This document shows, one piece after another, positions 1-5,082 of a DNA stretch of 6,219 nucleotides (positions are counted from its first letter, which is position 1; the number at the start of each line of letters is the position of its first letter). This DNA is from Flavobacteriaceae bacterium (GTDB lineage: Bacteria; Bacteroidota; Bacteroidia; Flavobacteriales; Flavobacteriaceae). The stretch spans positions 1 to 6,219 of the forward strand of contig JABDPL010000136.1 of assembly GCA_013042825.1 (NCBI GenBank). The letters are read 5' to 3'. Under the pieces are notes generated by a model. The model was given only the letters and a program-made list of their open reading frames with translations, searched no databases and was not told the origin of the DNA. A program made the position numbers and the translations under genes.

Positions 1-515
1 CTATAACTACAGCCAGGCCAGGAATTATTATTGGAAAAGGCGGGCAGGAAGTCGATAAACTGAAGGAAGAGCTCAAGAAGATCACAGGCAAGGAAGTTCA
101 GTTGAACATCCATGAAATAAAGCGTCCCGAACTGGATGCACACCTGGTAGCGGCCAGTGTTGCGAGACAGATCGAGAACAGGATCTCATACAAACGAGCT
201 ATAAAAATGGCCATCGCTGCTTCCATGAGAATGAATGCAGAAGGTATCAAGATCCAGATCGCTGGTCGATTGAATGGTGCTGAAATGGCTCGTACAGAGC
301 ACTACAAAGACGGAAGAATTCCACTTTCAACCTTCAGGGCCGATATTGATTACGCACTTGTCGAAGCGCATACAACTTATGGCCGTTTAGGTGTTAAGGT
401 ATGGATCATGAAAGGGGAAGTTTATGGTAAACGTGAGCTTTCACCATTGGTAGGCTTATCGAAGAAACAAGGAAAAGGCGGTCGCGGAAGAATGAAATCG
501 CGACGCAGGAAGTAA
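1..515 (+). CDS. rpsC: 30S ribosomal protein uS3 (S3), 3' part
   Basis: S3 sits on the 30S head near the mRNA entry channel, where it binds 16S rRNA and helps unwind incoming mRNA. The gene is cut by the window's left edge. The frame begins at base 3 and gives 170 codons, so roughly the first 70-80 residues of a protein of about 245 are missing. The visible part opens in the type II KH domain with its GxxG loop (GIIIGKGG). The S3 C-terminal domain follows, with NRISYKRAIKMAI, GRLNGAEMAR and the GRIPLSTFRADIDYA block, then KVWIMKGEVYGKRE. The protein ends in a basic tail rich in Gly, Lys and Arg. A TTG at base 102 could be mistaken for a start, but KH-domain coding continues upstream in frame, so it is internal. 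Stop TAA is at 513-515, and rplP begins 17 nt later. Identification is secure. Confidence 0.98.
   Translation, partial: ITTARPGIIIGKGGQEVDKLKEELKKITGKEVQLNIHEIKRPELDAHLVAASVARQIENRISYKRAIKMAIAASMRMNAEGIKIQIAGRLNGAEMARTEHYKDGRIPLSTFRADIDYALVEAHTTYGRLGVKVWIMKGEVYGKRELSPLVGLSKKQGKGGRGRMKSRRRK
481..504 (+). other. GC-rich inverted repeat in the 3' end of rpsC
   Basis: GTCGCG (481-486) and CGCGAC (499-504) are perfect reverse complements with a 12-nt spacer. They could form a 6-bp stem, extendable by one G·U pair. It lies 8 nt before the rpsC stop and 28 nt before the rplP ATG. The arms fall in Arg- and Ser-encoding codons of the S3 tail, so they may be a by-product of basic codons. No poly-T run follows, so it is not a classical terminator. 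Function is unknown. Confidence 0.35.
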
Positions 516-532
516 ATAAAAACTAGAAGGTG

Positions 533-952
533 ATGTTACAACCGAAAAGGACGAAATATCGAAAGGTTCAAAAAGGCCGGATGAAAGGTAATTCAGGTCG
601 TGGAAATCAATTGGCTAATGGTATGTTCGGAATCAAATCACTGGATTCCAATTTCATAACCTCACGCCAGATCGAAGCGGCTCGTATCGCCGCCACACGT
701 TACATGAAGAGGGAAGGTCAGCTTTGGATCATGATCTTTCCCGATAAACCCATCACAAAGAAACCTCTCGAGGTTCGTATGGGTAAAGGAAAAGGTAATG
801 TTGAATATTGGGCTGCTGTTGTGAAGCCCGGACGAATCCTGTTTGAAGTAGGAGGTGTTCCGATTGAAGTTGCTAAAGAAGCACTTCGACTTGCAGCACA
901 GAAGCTCCCTGTTAAAACGAAATTTGTAATTGCTCGTGATTACGAAGCATAA
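533..952 (+). CDS. rplP: 50S ribosomal protein uL16 (L16)
   Basis: L16 is a late-assembling 50S protein that contacts the A-site tRNA region near the peptidyl-transferase centre. The product is 139 residues, the usual length. It starts with the canonical MLQPKRTKYRKVQKGR. The second L16 signature is at about 80-107: EVRMGKGKGNVEYW followed by KPGRILFEV. Arg82 aligns with E. coli Arg81, which is hydroxylated by a 2-oxoglutarate oxygenase there; whether that occurs here cannot be seen. I chose ATG at 533 because MLQPKRT is the family N-terminus. An in-frame GTG at 530 would add only one residue. A purine-rich AGAAGG lies at 525-530, only 2 nt from the ATG, which is closer than usual for a Shine-Dalgarno site. 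rpmC follows after 12 nt. Confidence 0.98.
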   Translation: MLQPKRTKYRKVQKGRMKGNSGRGNQLANGMFGIKSLDSNFITSRQIEAARIAATRYMKREGQLWIMIFPDKPITKKPLEVRMGKGKGNVEYWAAVVKPGRILFEVGGVPIEVAKEALRLAAQKLPVKTKFVIARDYEA

Positions 953-964
953 TACGAGGGAATT

Positions 965-1156
965 ATGAAACAGTCAGAGATCAAAGGCTTGTCAATAGCC
1001 GAGTTGGAAGAGAAGTTAGGAGAGGTAAGAAAGAGCTATGCGGATTTACGCATGACCCATGCTATCTCACCTCTTGAAAACCCTATTCAATTACGGAGCG
1101 TAAGGCGTACAATTGCGAGATTGGCTACAGAATTAAACAATAGAGAATTAGAATAA
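965..1156 (+). CDS. rpmC: 50S ribosomal protein uL29 (L29)
   Basis: L29 is a small helical protein at the 50S polypeptide exit tunnel, where it neighbours L23 and the docking site for signal recognition particle and trigger factor. At 63 residues it has normal length. The sequence reads as two long helices: residues 5-33 rich in Glu and Lys, then the family signature at 39-56 beginning NPIQLRSVRRTIARL. The block ISPLENPIQLRSVRRT closely resembles Flavobacteriia L29 as I remember it. GAGG at 956-959 stands 5 nt before the ATG, the best-spaced Shine-Dalgarno-like site in the window. The stop TAA (1154-1156) lies in the loop of a possible AU-rich hairpin. rpsQ begins 17 nt downstream. Confidence 0.97.
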   Translation: MKQSEIKGLSIAELEEKLGEVRKSYADLRMTHAISPLENPIQLRSVRRTIARLATELNNRELE

Positions 1157-1165
1157 TTCTATTCT
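1144..1165 (+). other. AU-rich inverted repeat spanning the rpmC stop codon
   Basis: AGAAT occurs twice (1144-1148 and 1150-1154) and is followed by ATTCT twice (1156-1160 and 1161-1165). Folded, this gives a 5-bp outer and a 4-bp inner stem with one bulged T at 1149 and a 3-nt loop (1154-1156) that is exactly the rpmC TAA. It lies 8 nt before the rpsQ ATG. Just downstream TTCTGCAGAA (1162-1171) is a perfect 10-bp palindrome. The stem is AU-rich and weak, has no U-tract, and is unlikely to be a terminator. A role in spacing or coupling translation is only a guess. Confidence 0.35.
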
Positions 1166-1173
1166 GCAGAACG

Positions 1174-1431
1174 ATGGAAAAAAGAAATTTAAGAAAAGAA
1201 CGTATTGGTGTTGTGACCAGCAATAAAATGCAGAAATCCATAGTGGTTTCCGAGGTCAAGAAAGTAAAACATCCCATGTATGGTAAATTCGTTTTGAAAA
1301 CGAAGAAATATGTTGCACATGATGAAAAAAATGATTGCAATGAAGGGGATACTGTGCGGATCATGGAGACCAGGCCACTTAGTAAAACCAAGTGTTGGAG
1401 ATTAGTAGAAATAATTGAAAGAGCTAAGTAA
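1174..1431 (+). CDS. rpsQ: 30S ribosomal protein uS17 (S17)
   Basis: S17 is a primary 16S rRNA-binding protein of the 30S body and is important for early small-subunit assembly. The 85-residue product has normal length and the expected OB-fold pattern. An N-terminal RKERIGVVTSNKMQKSIVV strand block is followed by HPMYGKFVLKTKKYVAHDE. The C-terminal S17 signature at 58-77 includes GDTVRIMETRPLSKTK and CWRLVEI. The sequence is very close to remembered Flavobacteriia S17, including NDCNEGDTV. No Shine-Dalgarno is apparent upstream; the leader is a palindrome (TTCTGCAGAA) plus CG. rplN starts only 2 nt after the TAA. Since rpsQ closes the S10 operon and rplN opens spc in E. coli, the two units are joined here. 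An open frame on the opposite strand is only a shadow of this gene. Confidence 0.98.
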   Translation: MEKRNLRKERIGVVTSNKMQKSIVVSEVKKVKHPMYGKFVLKTKKYVAHDEKNDCNEGDTVRIMETRPLSKTKCWRLVEIIERAK

Positions 1432-1433
1432 TT

Positions 1434-1802
1434 ATGTTACAACAGGAATCTAGATTAAAAGTAGCAGATAATACCGGGGCAAAAGAGGTATTAACCATTC
1501 GCGTGCTTGGAGGTACCAAGAGGCGATATGCTTCAGTTGGCGATAAAATAGTTGTAACCGTAAAAGATGCAACACCAAACGGAACTATCAAGAAAGGTGC
1601 GGTCTCTACTGCAGTTGTGGTCCGCACGGTCAAGGAGGTCAGGCGGCCGGATGGATCCTACATCCGTTTCGATGATAATGCCTGCGTTCTTTTAAATCCG
1701 CAAGGTGAGATGCGCGGAACCCGTGTTTTTGGCCCTGTGGCCCGCGAGCTTCGGGATAAACAATTCATGAAAATTGTATCTCTGGCACCAGAGGTGTTAT
1801 AA
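1434..1802 (+). CDS. rplN: 50S ribosomal protein uL14 (L14)
   Basis: L14 binds 23S rRNA on the 50S interface face, forms an intersubunit bridge with the 30S, and is the docking point for the silencing factor RsfS. The product is exactly 122 residues, the near-invariant bacterial length. It opens MLQQESRLKVADNTGAKE, with Leu2 in place of the commoner Ile2. The diagnostic block is at 80-88 (DDNACVLLN), followed by GEMRGTRVFGPVARELR at 91-107. The β-barrel core (VLGGTKRRYASVGDKIVV) is intact. The spacer to rpsQ is only TT after the stop, so there is no room for a promoter or its own leader. Ribosomes probably re-initiate from rpsQ. rplX follows after 12 nt. Confidence 0.99.
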   Translation: MLQQESRLKVADNTGAKEVLTIRVLGGTKRRYASVGDKIVVTVKDATPNGTIKKGAVSTAVVVRTVKEVRRPDGSYIRFDDNACVLLNPQGEMRGTRVFGPVARELRDKQFMKIVSLAPEVL

Positions 1803-1814
1803 ACACGGATAAAA

Positions 1815-2126
1815 ATGAAGAAGTTTAGAATAAAAACAGGCGATACAGTTAAGGTAATAGCCGGCGATCACAGAGGAGCCGAAGGGCGTGTGATGAAGAT
1901 AATAGGCGACGAGAACAAGGCTATTGTTGAAGGTATCAATATGATAAAGAAGCATTTGAAACCAAGTGCTCAGAATCCTCAGGGAGGAATCATTGAAAAG
2001 GAAGCACCCATACATATTTCAAATCTGTCGCTTTTAACTTCCAATGGTGAAGTCACAAGAGTAGGCATTCGAATGGATGGTGATAAGAAAGTGAGATACG
2101 CTAAGAAAACAAATGACGTAATTTAA
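1815..2126 (+). CDS. rplX: 50S ribosomal protein uL24 (L24)
   Basis: L24 is one of the two proteins that start 50S assembly. It binds the 5' domain of 23S rRNA near the tunnel exit. The product is 103 residues, normal for bacteria. The KOW motif covers about residues 6-33, seen as KTGDTVKVIAGDHRGAEGRV. GINMIKKHLKPSAQNPQGGI follows at about 41-60, then the ISNLSLL strand. The lysine-rich C-terminus, VRYAKKTNDVI, is of a type I associate with Bacteroidota. The leader (AAACACGGATAAAA) is A-rich without a clear Shine-Dalgarno. rplE begins only 5 nt after the TAA, a tight spacing that favours translational coupling between two 50S proteins. Confidence 0.98.
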   Translation: MKKFRIKTGDTVKVIAGDHRGAEGRVMKIIGDENKAIVEGINMIKKHLKPSAQNPQGGIIEKEAPIHISNLSLLTSNGEVTRVGIRMDGDKKVRYAKKTNDVI

Positions 2127-2131
2127 GTGCT

Positions 2132-2683
2132 ATGTCGTACACACCTAGATTAAAGAAAGAATATAAGGAAAAGGTCGTTTCTGTCCTTACCGAAGAGTTC
2201 GGATACCAGAACGTTATGATGGTACCCAGATTGAAGAAGATCGTGATTTCTCGCGGTGTTGGTGATGCAGTGGCCGATAAAAAACTTATCGATTATGCTC
2301 TTGACGAACTAACTCGAATAGCCGGTCAAAAAGCCATAGCAACAATCTCGAAAAAAGATGTAGCATCATTTAAGCTTAGACGAGGCATGCCAATCGGTGC
2401 CAAGGTCACCTTGCGCGGTGAGCGCATGTATGAGTTTCTCGATCGGTTGGTGACAATGGCGTTGCCAAGGGTTCGTGATTTTCAGGGGATCAAGGAGAAC
2501 GGTTTTGACGGAAGAGGGAATTATAATCTCGGGATTACCGAACAGATCATTTTCCCCGAGATCAATATAGATAAAGTGAACAAAATTGCCGGAATGGATA
2601 TCACATTTGTGACCTCGGCAAATACAGATAAAGAGGCGAAGGCCTTGTTGAGTGAATTGGGATTACCCTTTAAACGCAATTAA
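2132..2683 (+). CDS. rplE: 50S ribosomal protein uL5 (L5)
   Basis: L5 anchors 5S rRNA in the central protuberance of the 50S, working with L18, and contacts the P-site tRNA and the 30S head. The product is 183 residues, a normal length. The L5 signature lies at 31-46 (VPRLKKIVISRGVGDA). Other family blocks are KKDVASFKLRRGMPIGAKVT at 74-93, RMYEFLDRLV at 98-107, RVRDFQGI at 113-120, and GRGNYNLGITEQIIFPEI at 127-144. The C-terminus KEAKALLSELGLPF is also typical. In E. coli the rplX-rplE junction carries the mRNA site where S8 represses the spc operon. With only 5 nt between the genes here, I could not recognise such a site by eye. rpsN starts 2 nt downstream. Confidence 0.99.
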   Translation: MSYTPRLKKEYKEKVVSVLTEEFGYQNVMMVPRLKKIVISRGVGDAVADKKLIDYALDELTRIAGQKAIATISKKDVASFKLRRGMPIGAKVTLRGERMYEFLDRLVTMALPRVRDFQGIKENGFDGRGNYNLGITEQIIFPEINIDKVNKIAGMDITFVTSANTDKEAKALLSELGLPFKRN

Positions 2684-2685
2684 TT

Positions 2686-2955
2686 ATGGCAAAAGAATCA
2701 ATGAAAGCCCGCGAGGTTAAACGCGCTAAAACCGTGGCAAAATACGCAGCGAAAAGGAAGGCTTTAAAAGAAGCCGGAGATTATGAAGCACTGCAGAAAT
2801 TACCACGAAACGCTTCACCGATAAGAATGCATAACAGATGTAAGCTTACCGGAAGGCCTAAAGGATATATGAGGCAATTTGGCATTTCACGTGTATTGTT
2901 CCGTGAAATGGCTAACAAGGGCTTGATCCCCGGGGTGAAGAAAGCAAGTTGGTAA
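2686..2955 (+). CDS. rpsN: 30S ribosomal protein uS14 (S14), zinc-free form
   Basis: S14 binds 16S rRNA in the 30S head during late assembly, next to S3 and S10. The product is 89 residues. It belongs to the 'C-minus' class: the zinc-ribbon cysteine pairs of the 61-residue form are absent, and the only cysteine is Cys52. The S14 signature is at 51-69 (RCKLTGRPKGYMRQFGISR), followed by VLFREMANKGLIPGVKKASW. The N-terminal half is a basic helix (KAREVKRAKTVAKYAAKRK). Cells often carry a second, zinc-dependent S14 copy or lack one; nothing in the window tells which. The ATG sits 2 nt after the rplE stop. After its TAA comes the only sizeable gap of the window, 63 nt before rpsH. Confidence 0.98.
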   Translation: MAKESMKAREVKRAKTVAKYAAKRKALKEAGDYEALQKLPRNASPIRMHNRCKLTGRPKGYMRQFGISRVLFREMANKGLIPGVKKASW

Positions 2956-2966
2956 AAGAATTAATT

Positions 2967-2997
2967 GGTTTCAGGTTCGGCATGCTAGCCGAAAACC
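2967..2997 (+). promoter_or_regulatory. Hairpin in the rpsN-rpsH gap (candidate RNA element)
   Basis: This lies within the 63-nt spacer 2956-3018. TTCGGC (2976-2981) and GCCGAA (2988-2993) form a perfect 6-bp stem around the loop ATGCTA. GGTT (2967-2970) can pair with AACC (2994-2997), extending the structure past a 5-nt one-sided bulge (2971-2975). There is no T-run after it, so an intrinsic terminator is unlikely, and the downstream genes are essential. I see no TTTG/TAnnTTTG Bacteroidota-type promoter here. Its position just before rpsH, whose product S8 is the spc repressor in E. coli, suggests a regulatory or processing site, but this is inference. Confidence 0.45.
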
Positions 2998-3011
2998 GTT
3001 ACCGCAAATGA
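2982..3011 (+). other. Possible 9-residue mini-ORF upstream of rpsH
   Basis: An ATG in the loop of the hairpin opens a frame encoding MLAENRYRK and ending with TGA at 3009-3011, 7 nt before the rpsH ATG at 3019. It has no Shine-Dalgarno of its own. A frame this short can easily arise by chance. It is noted because its start codon would be exposed in the hairpin loop, and translating it would unfold the 3' arm of the stem. It may equally be non-coding spacer. Confidence 0.15.
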
Positions 3012-3018
3012 ATATATT

Positions 3019-3417
3019 ATGTACACAGATCCTATAGCGGATTATTTAACTCGGATTAGAAATGCCATGAGCGCCAATCACCGTGTGGTTGAGATCCCGG
3101 CCTCTAACCTGAAGAAAGAAATGACCAAAATATTGTTCGATCAGGGCTATATTTTGAGTTATAAGTTCGATGATTCTACGGCTCAGGGAACGATCAAGAT
3201 CGCTTTGAAGTATACCCCGGATTCAAAAGAGCCCGTGATCAAAAAGATAGAAAGAATAAGTAAACCGGGACTGCGAAAGTATTCGCATTCCAAAGACCTT
3301 CCGCGTGTGTTGAACGGCCTTGGTATCGCTATCGTTTCTACATCTCATGGTGTGATGACAGCTAAACAGGCACGTAAGGAAAACATAGGTGGAGAAGTTC
3401 TTTGTTTAGTTTACTAA
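3019..3417 (+). CDS. rpsH: 30S ribosomal protein uS8 (S8)
   Basis: S8 is a primary binder of the 16S central domain (helix 21) and is essential for 30S platform assembly. In E. coli it also represses translation of the spc operon by binding its mRNA. The product is 132 residues, normal for bacteria. It starts MYTDPIADYLTRIRNAMSAN, the family N-terminus. The middle block KPGLRKYSHSKDLPRVLNGL at about 82-101 is typical. The rRNA-binding C-terminal signature covers 107-132, with STSHGVMTAKQARKENIGGE and then VLCLVY. The leader is unusually long for this cluster (63 nt) and contains a hairpin; the last bases before the ATG are AT-rich (AATATATT) with no Shine-Dalgarno. rplF follows after 19 nt. 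Confidence 0.99.
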   Translation: MYTDPIADYLTRIRNAMSANHRVVEIPASNLKKEMTKILFDQGYILSYKFDDSTAQGTIKIALKYTPDSKEPVIKKIERISKPGLRKYSHSKDLPRVLNGLGIAIVSTSHGVMTAKQARKENIGGEVLCLVY

Positions 3418-3428
3418 ACGATAAAGAG

Positions 3429-3434
3429 AAGGAG
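3429..3434 (+). promoter_or_regulatory. Strong Shine-Dalgarno-like AAGGAG before rplF
   Basis: AAGGAG, a perfect match to the anti-Shine-Dalgarno core, lies within the purine run AAAGAGAAGGAG (3423-3434). It ends only 2 nt before the rplF ATG at 3437, closer than the usual 5-9 nt. GAGAAGG offers a slightly better-placed alternative core. Most genes in this window have no such site, consistent with the weak Shine-Dalgarno use known in Bacteroidota. Confidence 0.55.
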
Positions 3435-3436
3435 TT

Positions 3437-3979
3437 ATGTCAAGAGTAGGAAACAATCCGATCACGATTCCAGAAGGCGTGAACGTAGAAATCAATGAAA
3501 ATGTGATCTCGGTAAAAGGCAAACTGGGAGAGCTTAGCCAGTCATTCGACGGTGTTTCTTTCGATATTGAAGAAGGAACAATCACAGTTAAGCGTGATTC
3601 AGATAGTAAGCAACACAAATCTAATCACGGTTTGTATCGTGCATTGGTGAGCAATATGATTGAAGGTGTATCAAAAGGATATACCAAAGAATTGGAACTT
3701 GTAGGGGTTGGATACAGAGCCTCAAACCAAGGACAGAAATTAGAGCTTTCCCTGGGATTTTCGCATAACATTGCGTTGAATATCGCCCCGGAGGTGAAAG
3801 TTGAGACCGTTTCAGAAAAAGGTAAGAATCCTATTGTGAAGCTTACCTCTCATGATAAACAACTTGTGGGCCAGGTAGCAGCGAAGATCAGGTCCTTCCG
3901 TAAACCGGAACCTTATAAAGGCAAGGGTATTAAATTCGTTGGTGAACAGATCAGAAGAAAAGCAGGTAAATCAGCTTAA
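3437..3979 (+). CDS. rplF: 50S ribosomal protein uL6 (L6)
   Basis: L6 lies at the base of the L7/L12 stalk near the sarcin-ricin loop, contacts translation GTPases such as EF-G, and is needed for late 50S maturation. The product is 180 residues, normal for bacteria, and consists of two tandem L6 folds. The N-terminal repeat begins MSRVGNNPITIPEGVNVEI and has the usual VKGKLGEL turn. The C-terminal repeat includes ELVGVGYRA and LSLGFSHNI. The L6 signature at 157-165 (PEPYKGKGI) is intact, followed by EQIRRKAGKSA. The gene has the strongest Shine-Dalgarno-like sequence of the window. It ends in two consecutive in-frame stops, TAA TAA (3977-3982). rplR starts 11 nt after the first stop. Confidence 0.99.
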   Translation: MSRVGNNPITIPEGVNVEINENVISVKGKLGELSQSFDGVSFDIEEGTITVKRDSDSKQHKSNHGLYRALVSNMIEGVSKGYTKELELVGVGYRASNQGQKLELSLGFSHNIALNIAPEVKVETVSEKGKNPIVKLTSHDKQLVGQVAAKIRSFRKPEPYKGKGIKFVGEQIRRKAGKSA

Positions 3980-3990
3980 TAAGTAGTATC

Positions 3991-4347
3991 ATGGCATTAA
4001 CAAAAAGTGAAAGACGAAACCGGATCAGAAACAGGATCCGTAAGGTGGTCGCTGGAACAGGAGATCGTCCGCGATTATCCGTTTTTAGAAGTAATAAAGA
4101 GATCTATGCCCAGATTATTGACGATGTTAGCGGTAAAACCCTGGTGGCCGCATCCTCTCGAGATAAGGATTTTCAGAAAGCCAAAGGGAACAAAAGCGAT
4201 ATCGCAGCCCTTGTTGGTAAATCATTAGCTGAAAAAGCAGTAAAGGCAGGAGTAGAAACCATTACCTTCGACAGAGGCGGGTATTTATATCATGGCCGTG
4301 TAAAATCTTTGGCTGACGGAGCGAGAGAAGGCGGACTTAAATTCTAA
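3991..4347 (+). CDS. rplR: 50S ribosomal protein uL18 (L18)
   Basis: L18 binds 5S rRNA together with L5 and helps attach it to the central protuberance of the 50S. The product is 118 residues, normal. The basic N-terminus (SERRNRIRNRIRKVV) is the flexible RNA-binding arm. The family core follows: RPRLSVFRSNKEIYAQIIDD at 26-45, GKTLVAASS, then FDRGGYLYHGRVKSLADGAREGGLKF at the C-terminus, quoted here only to show completeness of the fold. The repeated RIRN residues are encoded by a near-repeat that also forms an inverted repeat at 4021-4040. No Shine-Dalgarno is evident; the leader is TAATAAGTAGTATC. rpsE begins 6 nt after the TAA. An overlapping +-strand open frame at 4007-4228 is a shadow in another frame. 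Confidence 0.98.
   Translation: MALTKSERRNRIRNRIRKVVAGTGDRPRLSVFRSNKEIYAQIIDDVSGKTLVAASSRDKDFQKAKGNKSDIAALVGKSLAEKAVKAGVETITFDRGGYLYHGRVKSLADGAREGGLKF
4021..4040 (+). repeat. Inverted repeat in the 5' coding part of rplR
   Basis: CGGATC (4021-4026) and GATCCG (4035-4040) are perfect reverse complements separated by 8 nt. They lie in codons 11-17 of rplR, which encode RIRNRIR. The symmetry partly follows from the repeated Arg-Ile codons, but synonymous choices (CGG ATC versus ATC CGT) complete it. A 6-bp hairpin about 30 nt after the start could slow early elongation. Functional meaning is unproven. Confidence 0.3.
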
Positions 4348-4353
4348 GAAACT

Positions 4354-4878
4354 ATGTATCAAAAATATAAAAACGCAGAGTTAGTAAAACCAAGCGGATT
4401 AGATCTTAAAGATCGTTTGGTCGGTGTGCAACGGGTTACCAAAGTAACCAAAGGTGGTAGAGCCTTCGGTTTTTCAGCCATAGTTGTCGTAGGTGATGAA
4501 AAAGGAGTGGTAGGTCATGGCCTCGGTAAATCGAAGGATGTTGCCAGTGCCATCGCCAAAGCGGTAGAGGACGCCAAGAAAAACCTGGTAAGGATACCCT
4601 TGGTTAAAGCAACGGTTCCCCATGCTCAAAAAGGAAAGTATGGCGGTGCTCGAGTCAATATAATTCCGGCGGCTCCCGGTACCGGTGTTATCGCCGGTGG
4701 TGCGGTAAGAACCGTTCTTGAAGCAGTTGGAATACATGACGTATTGTCGAAGTCACAAGGTTCATCAAACCCCCACAACGTTGTTAAAGCTACATTCGAT
4801 GCCCTTTTACAACTTCGTGATGCGAGAATGATCGCAAAAGATCGGGGAATAACGGTTGAGAAAATTTTTAACGGCTAA
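4354..4878 (+). CDS. rpsE: 30S ribosomal protein uS5 (S5)
   Basis: S5 sits on the 30S shoulder between body and head. It takes part in decoding accuracy, contacts the mRNA entry channel with S3 and S4, and its mutations give spectinomycin resistance or ram phenotypes in E. coli. The product is 174 residues, normal. The N-terminal double-stranded-RNA-binding fold covers about 18-82 and includes the signature GGRAFGFSAIVVVGDEKGVV at 34-53, then GHGLGKSKDVASAIAKA. The C-terminal fold has IPAAPGTGVIAGGAVRTVLE and the KSQGSSNPHNVVKATFDAL stretch. The spectinomycin-loop region VTKVTKGG at 28-35 is present without obvious deletion. The leader ATTCTAAGAAACT has no Shine-Dalgarno. rpmD follows after 11 nt. 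Confidence 0.99.
   Translation: MYQKYKNAELVKPSGLDLKDRLVGVQRVTKVTKGGRAFGFSAIVVVGDEKGVVGHGLGKSKDVASAIAKAVEDAKKNLVRIPLVKATVPHAQKGKYGGARVNIIPAAPGTGVIAGGAVRTVLEAVGIHDVLSKSQGSSNPHNVVKATFDALLQLRDARMIAKDRGITVEKIFNG
4402..4449 (+). repeat. Two small inverted repeats in the 5' coding part of rpsE
   Basis: The first is GATCTT (4402-4407), one A, then AAGATC (4409-4414). The second is GGTTAC (4434-4439), loop CAAA, then GTAACC (4444-4449), a perfect 6-bp stem with a 4-nt loop. They lie 48-96 nt into rpsE. The second one arises where the protein repeats Val-Thr-Lys, so codon repetition explains part of it. No known regulatory role is assigned. Confidence 0.3.
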
Positions 4879-4889
4879 TTTTTAAGACA

Positions 4890-5072
4890 ATGGCGAAAAT
4901 TAAAGTAACAAAAAGAAGAAGCGCTATAAACAGGCCGCAGGATCAAAAGCGGACGCTTGCTGCGCTGGGATTAAAAAAGATTGGCCAGACAGTTGAACAT
5001 GATGCTTCACCAAATATCCTGGGTATGGTGAACAAGGTGATGCACCTCGTAACTGTAGAAGAAATAAAATAA
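4890..5072 (+). CDS. rpmD: 50S ribosomal protein uL30 (L30)
   Basis: L30 is a small 50S protein that binds 23S rRNA near helix 38 and the 5S rRNA region. It is dispensable in some bacteria and absent from others. The product is 60 residues, the usual length. The family pattern is clear: an opening β-strand (KIKVTKRRSAINRP), then QDQKRTLAALGLKKIGQTVE at 18-37 with the conserved LGLKK turn, and ILGMVNKVMHLVTVEE at 43-58. The ATG follows an AT-rich leader (TAATTTTTAAGACA) without a Shine-Dalgarno. rplO starts 10 nt after the TAA. The intact pattern argues for a functional gene. Confidence 0.97.
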   Translation: MAKIKVTKRRSAINRPQDQKRTLAALGLKKIGQTVEHDASPNILGMVNKVMHLVTVEEIK

Positions 5073-5082
5073 ATTGACAGAA

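Noticed and set aside
102..104. TTG at 102 as the start of a complete 137-residue gene
   Set aside because: The frame is open upstream to base 3 and encodes the S3 KH domain with its GxxG loop, so the TTG is an internal Leu codon of a truncated rpsC.
530..532. GTG as an alternative start of rplP
   Set aside because: It only places an extra Met before the invariant MLQPKR start and overlaps the purine-rich site; ATG 533 fits the family.
1125..1391. Minus-strand open frame opposite rpmC/rpsQ, hydrophobic in translation
   Set aside because: Its Phe/Leu richness is what the complement of Lys/Glu-rich ribosomal coding gives; it overlaps two intact conserved genes.
2113..2139. Near direct repeat ATGACGTA / ATGTCGTA around the rplX-rplE junction, considered as an S8-type operator
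   Set aside because: Seven of eight bases match, but the units cannot pair with each other, and one lies over the rplE start codon in ordinary coding sequence; likely chance.
2976..2997. Rho-independent terminator in the rpsN-rpsH gap
   Set aside because: The stem is short, no T-run follows, and the downstream genes are essential parts of the same operon.
5074..5076. TTG as an alternative start of rplO
   Set aside because: It would add three residues absent from the family; ATG 5083 gives the canonical MDLSNLKPA N-terminus.
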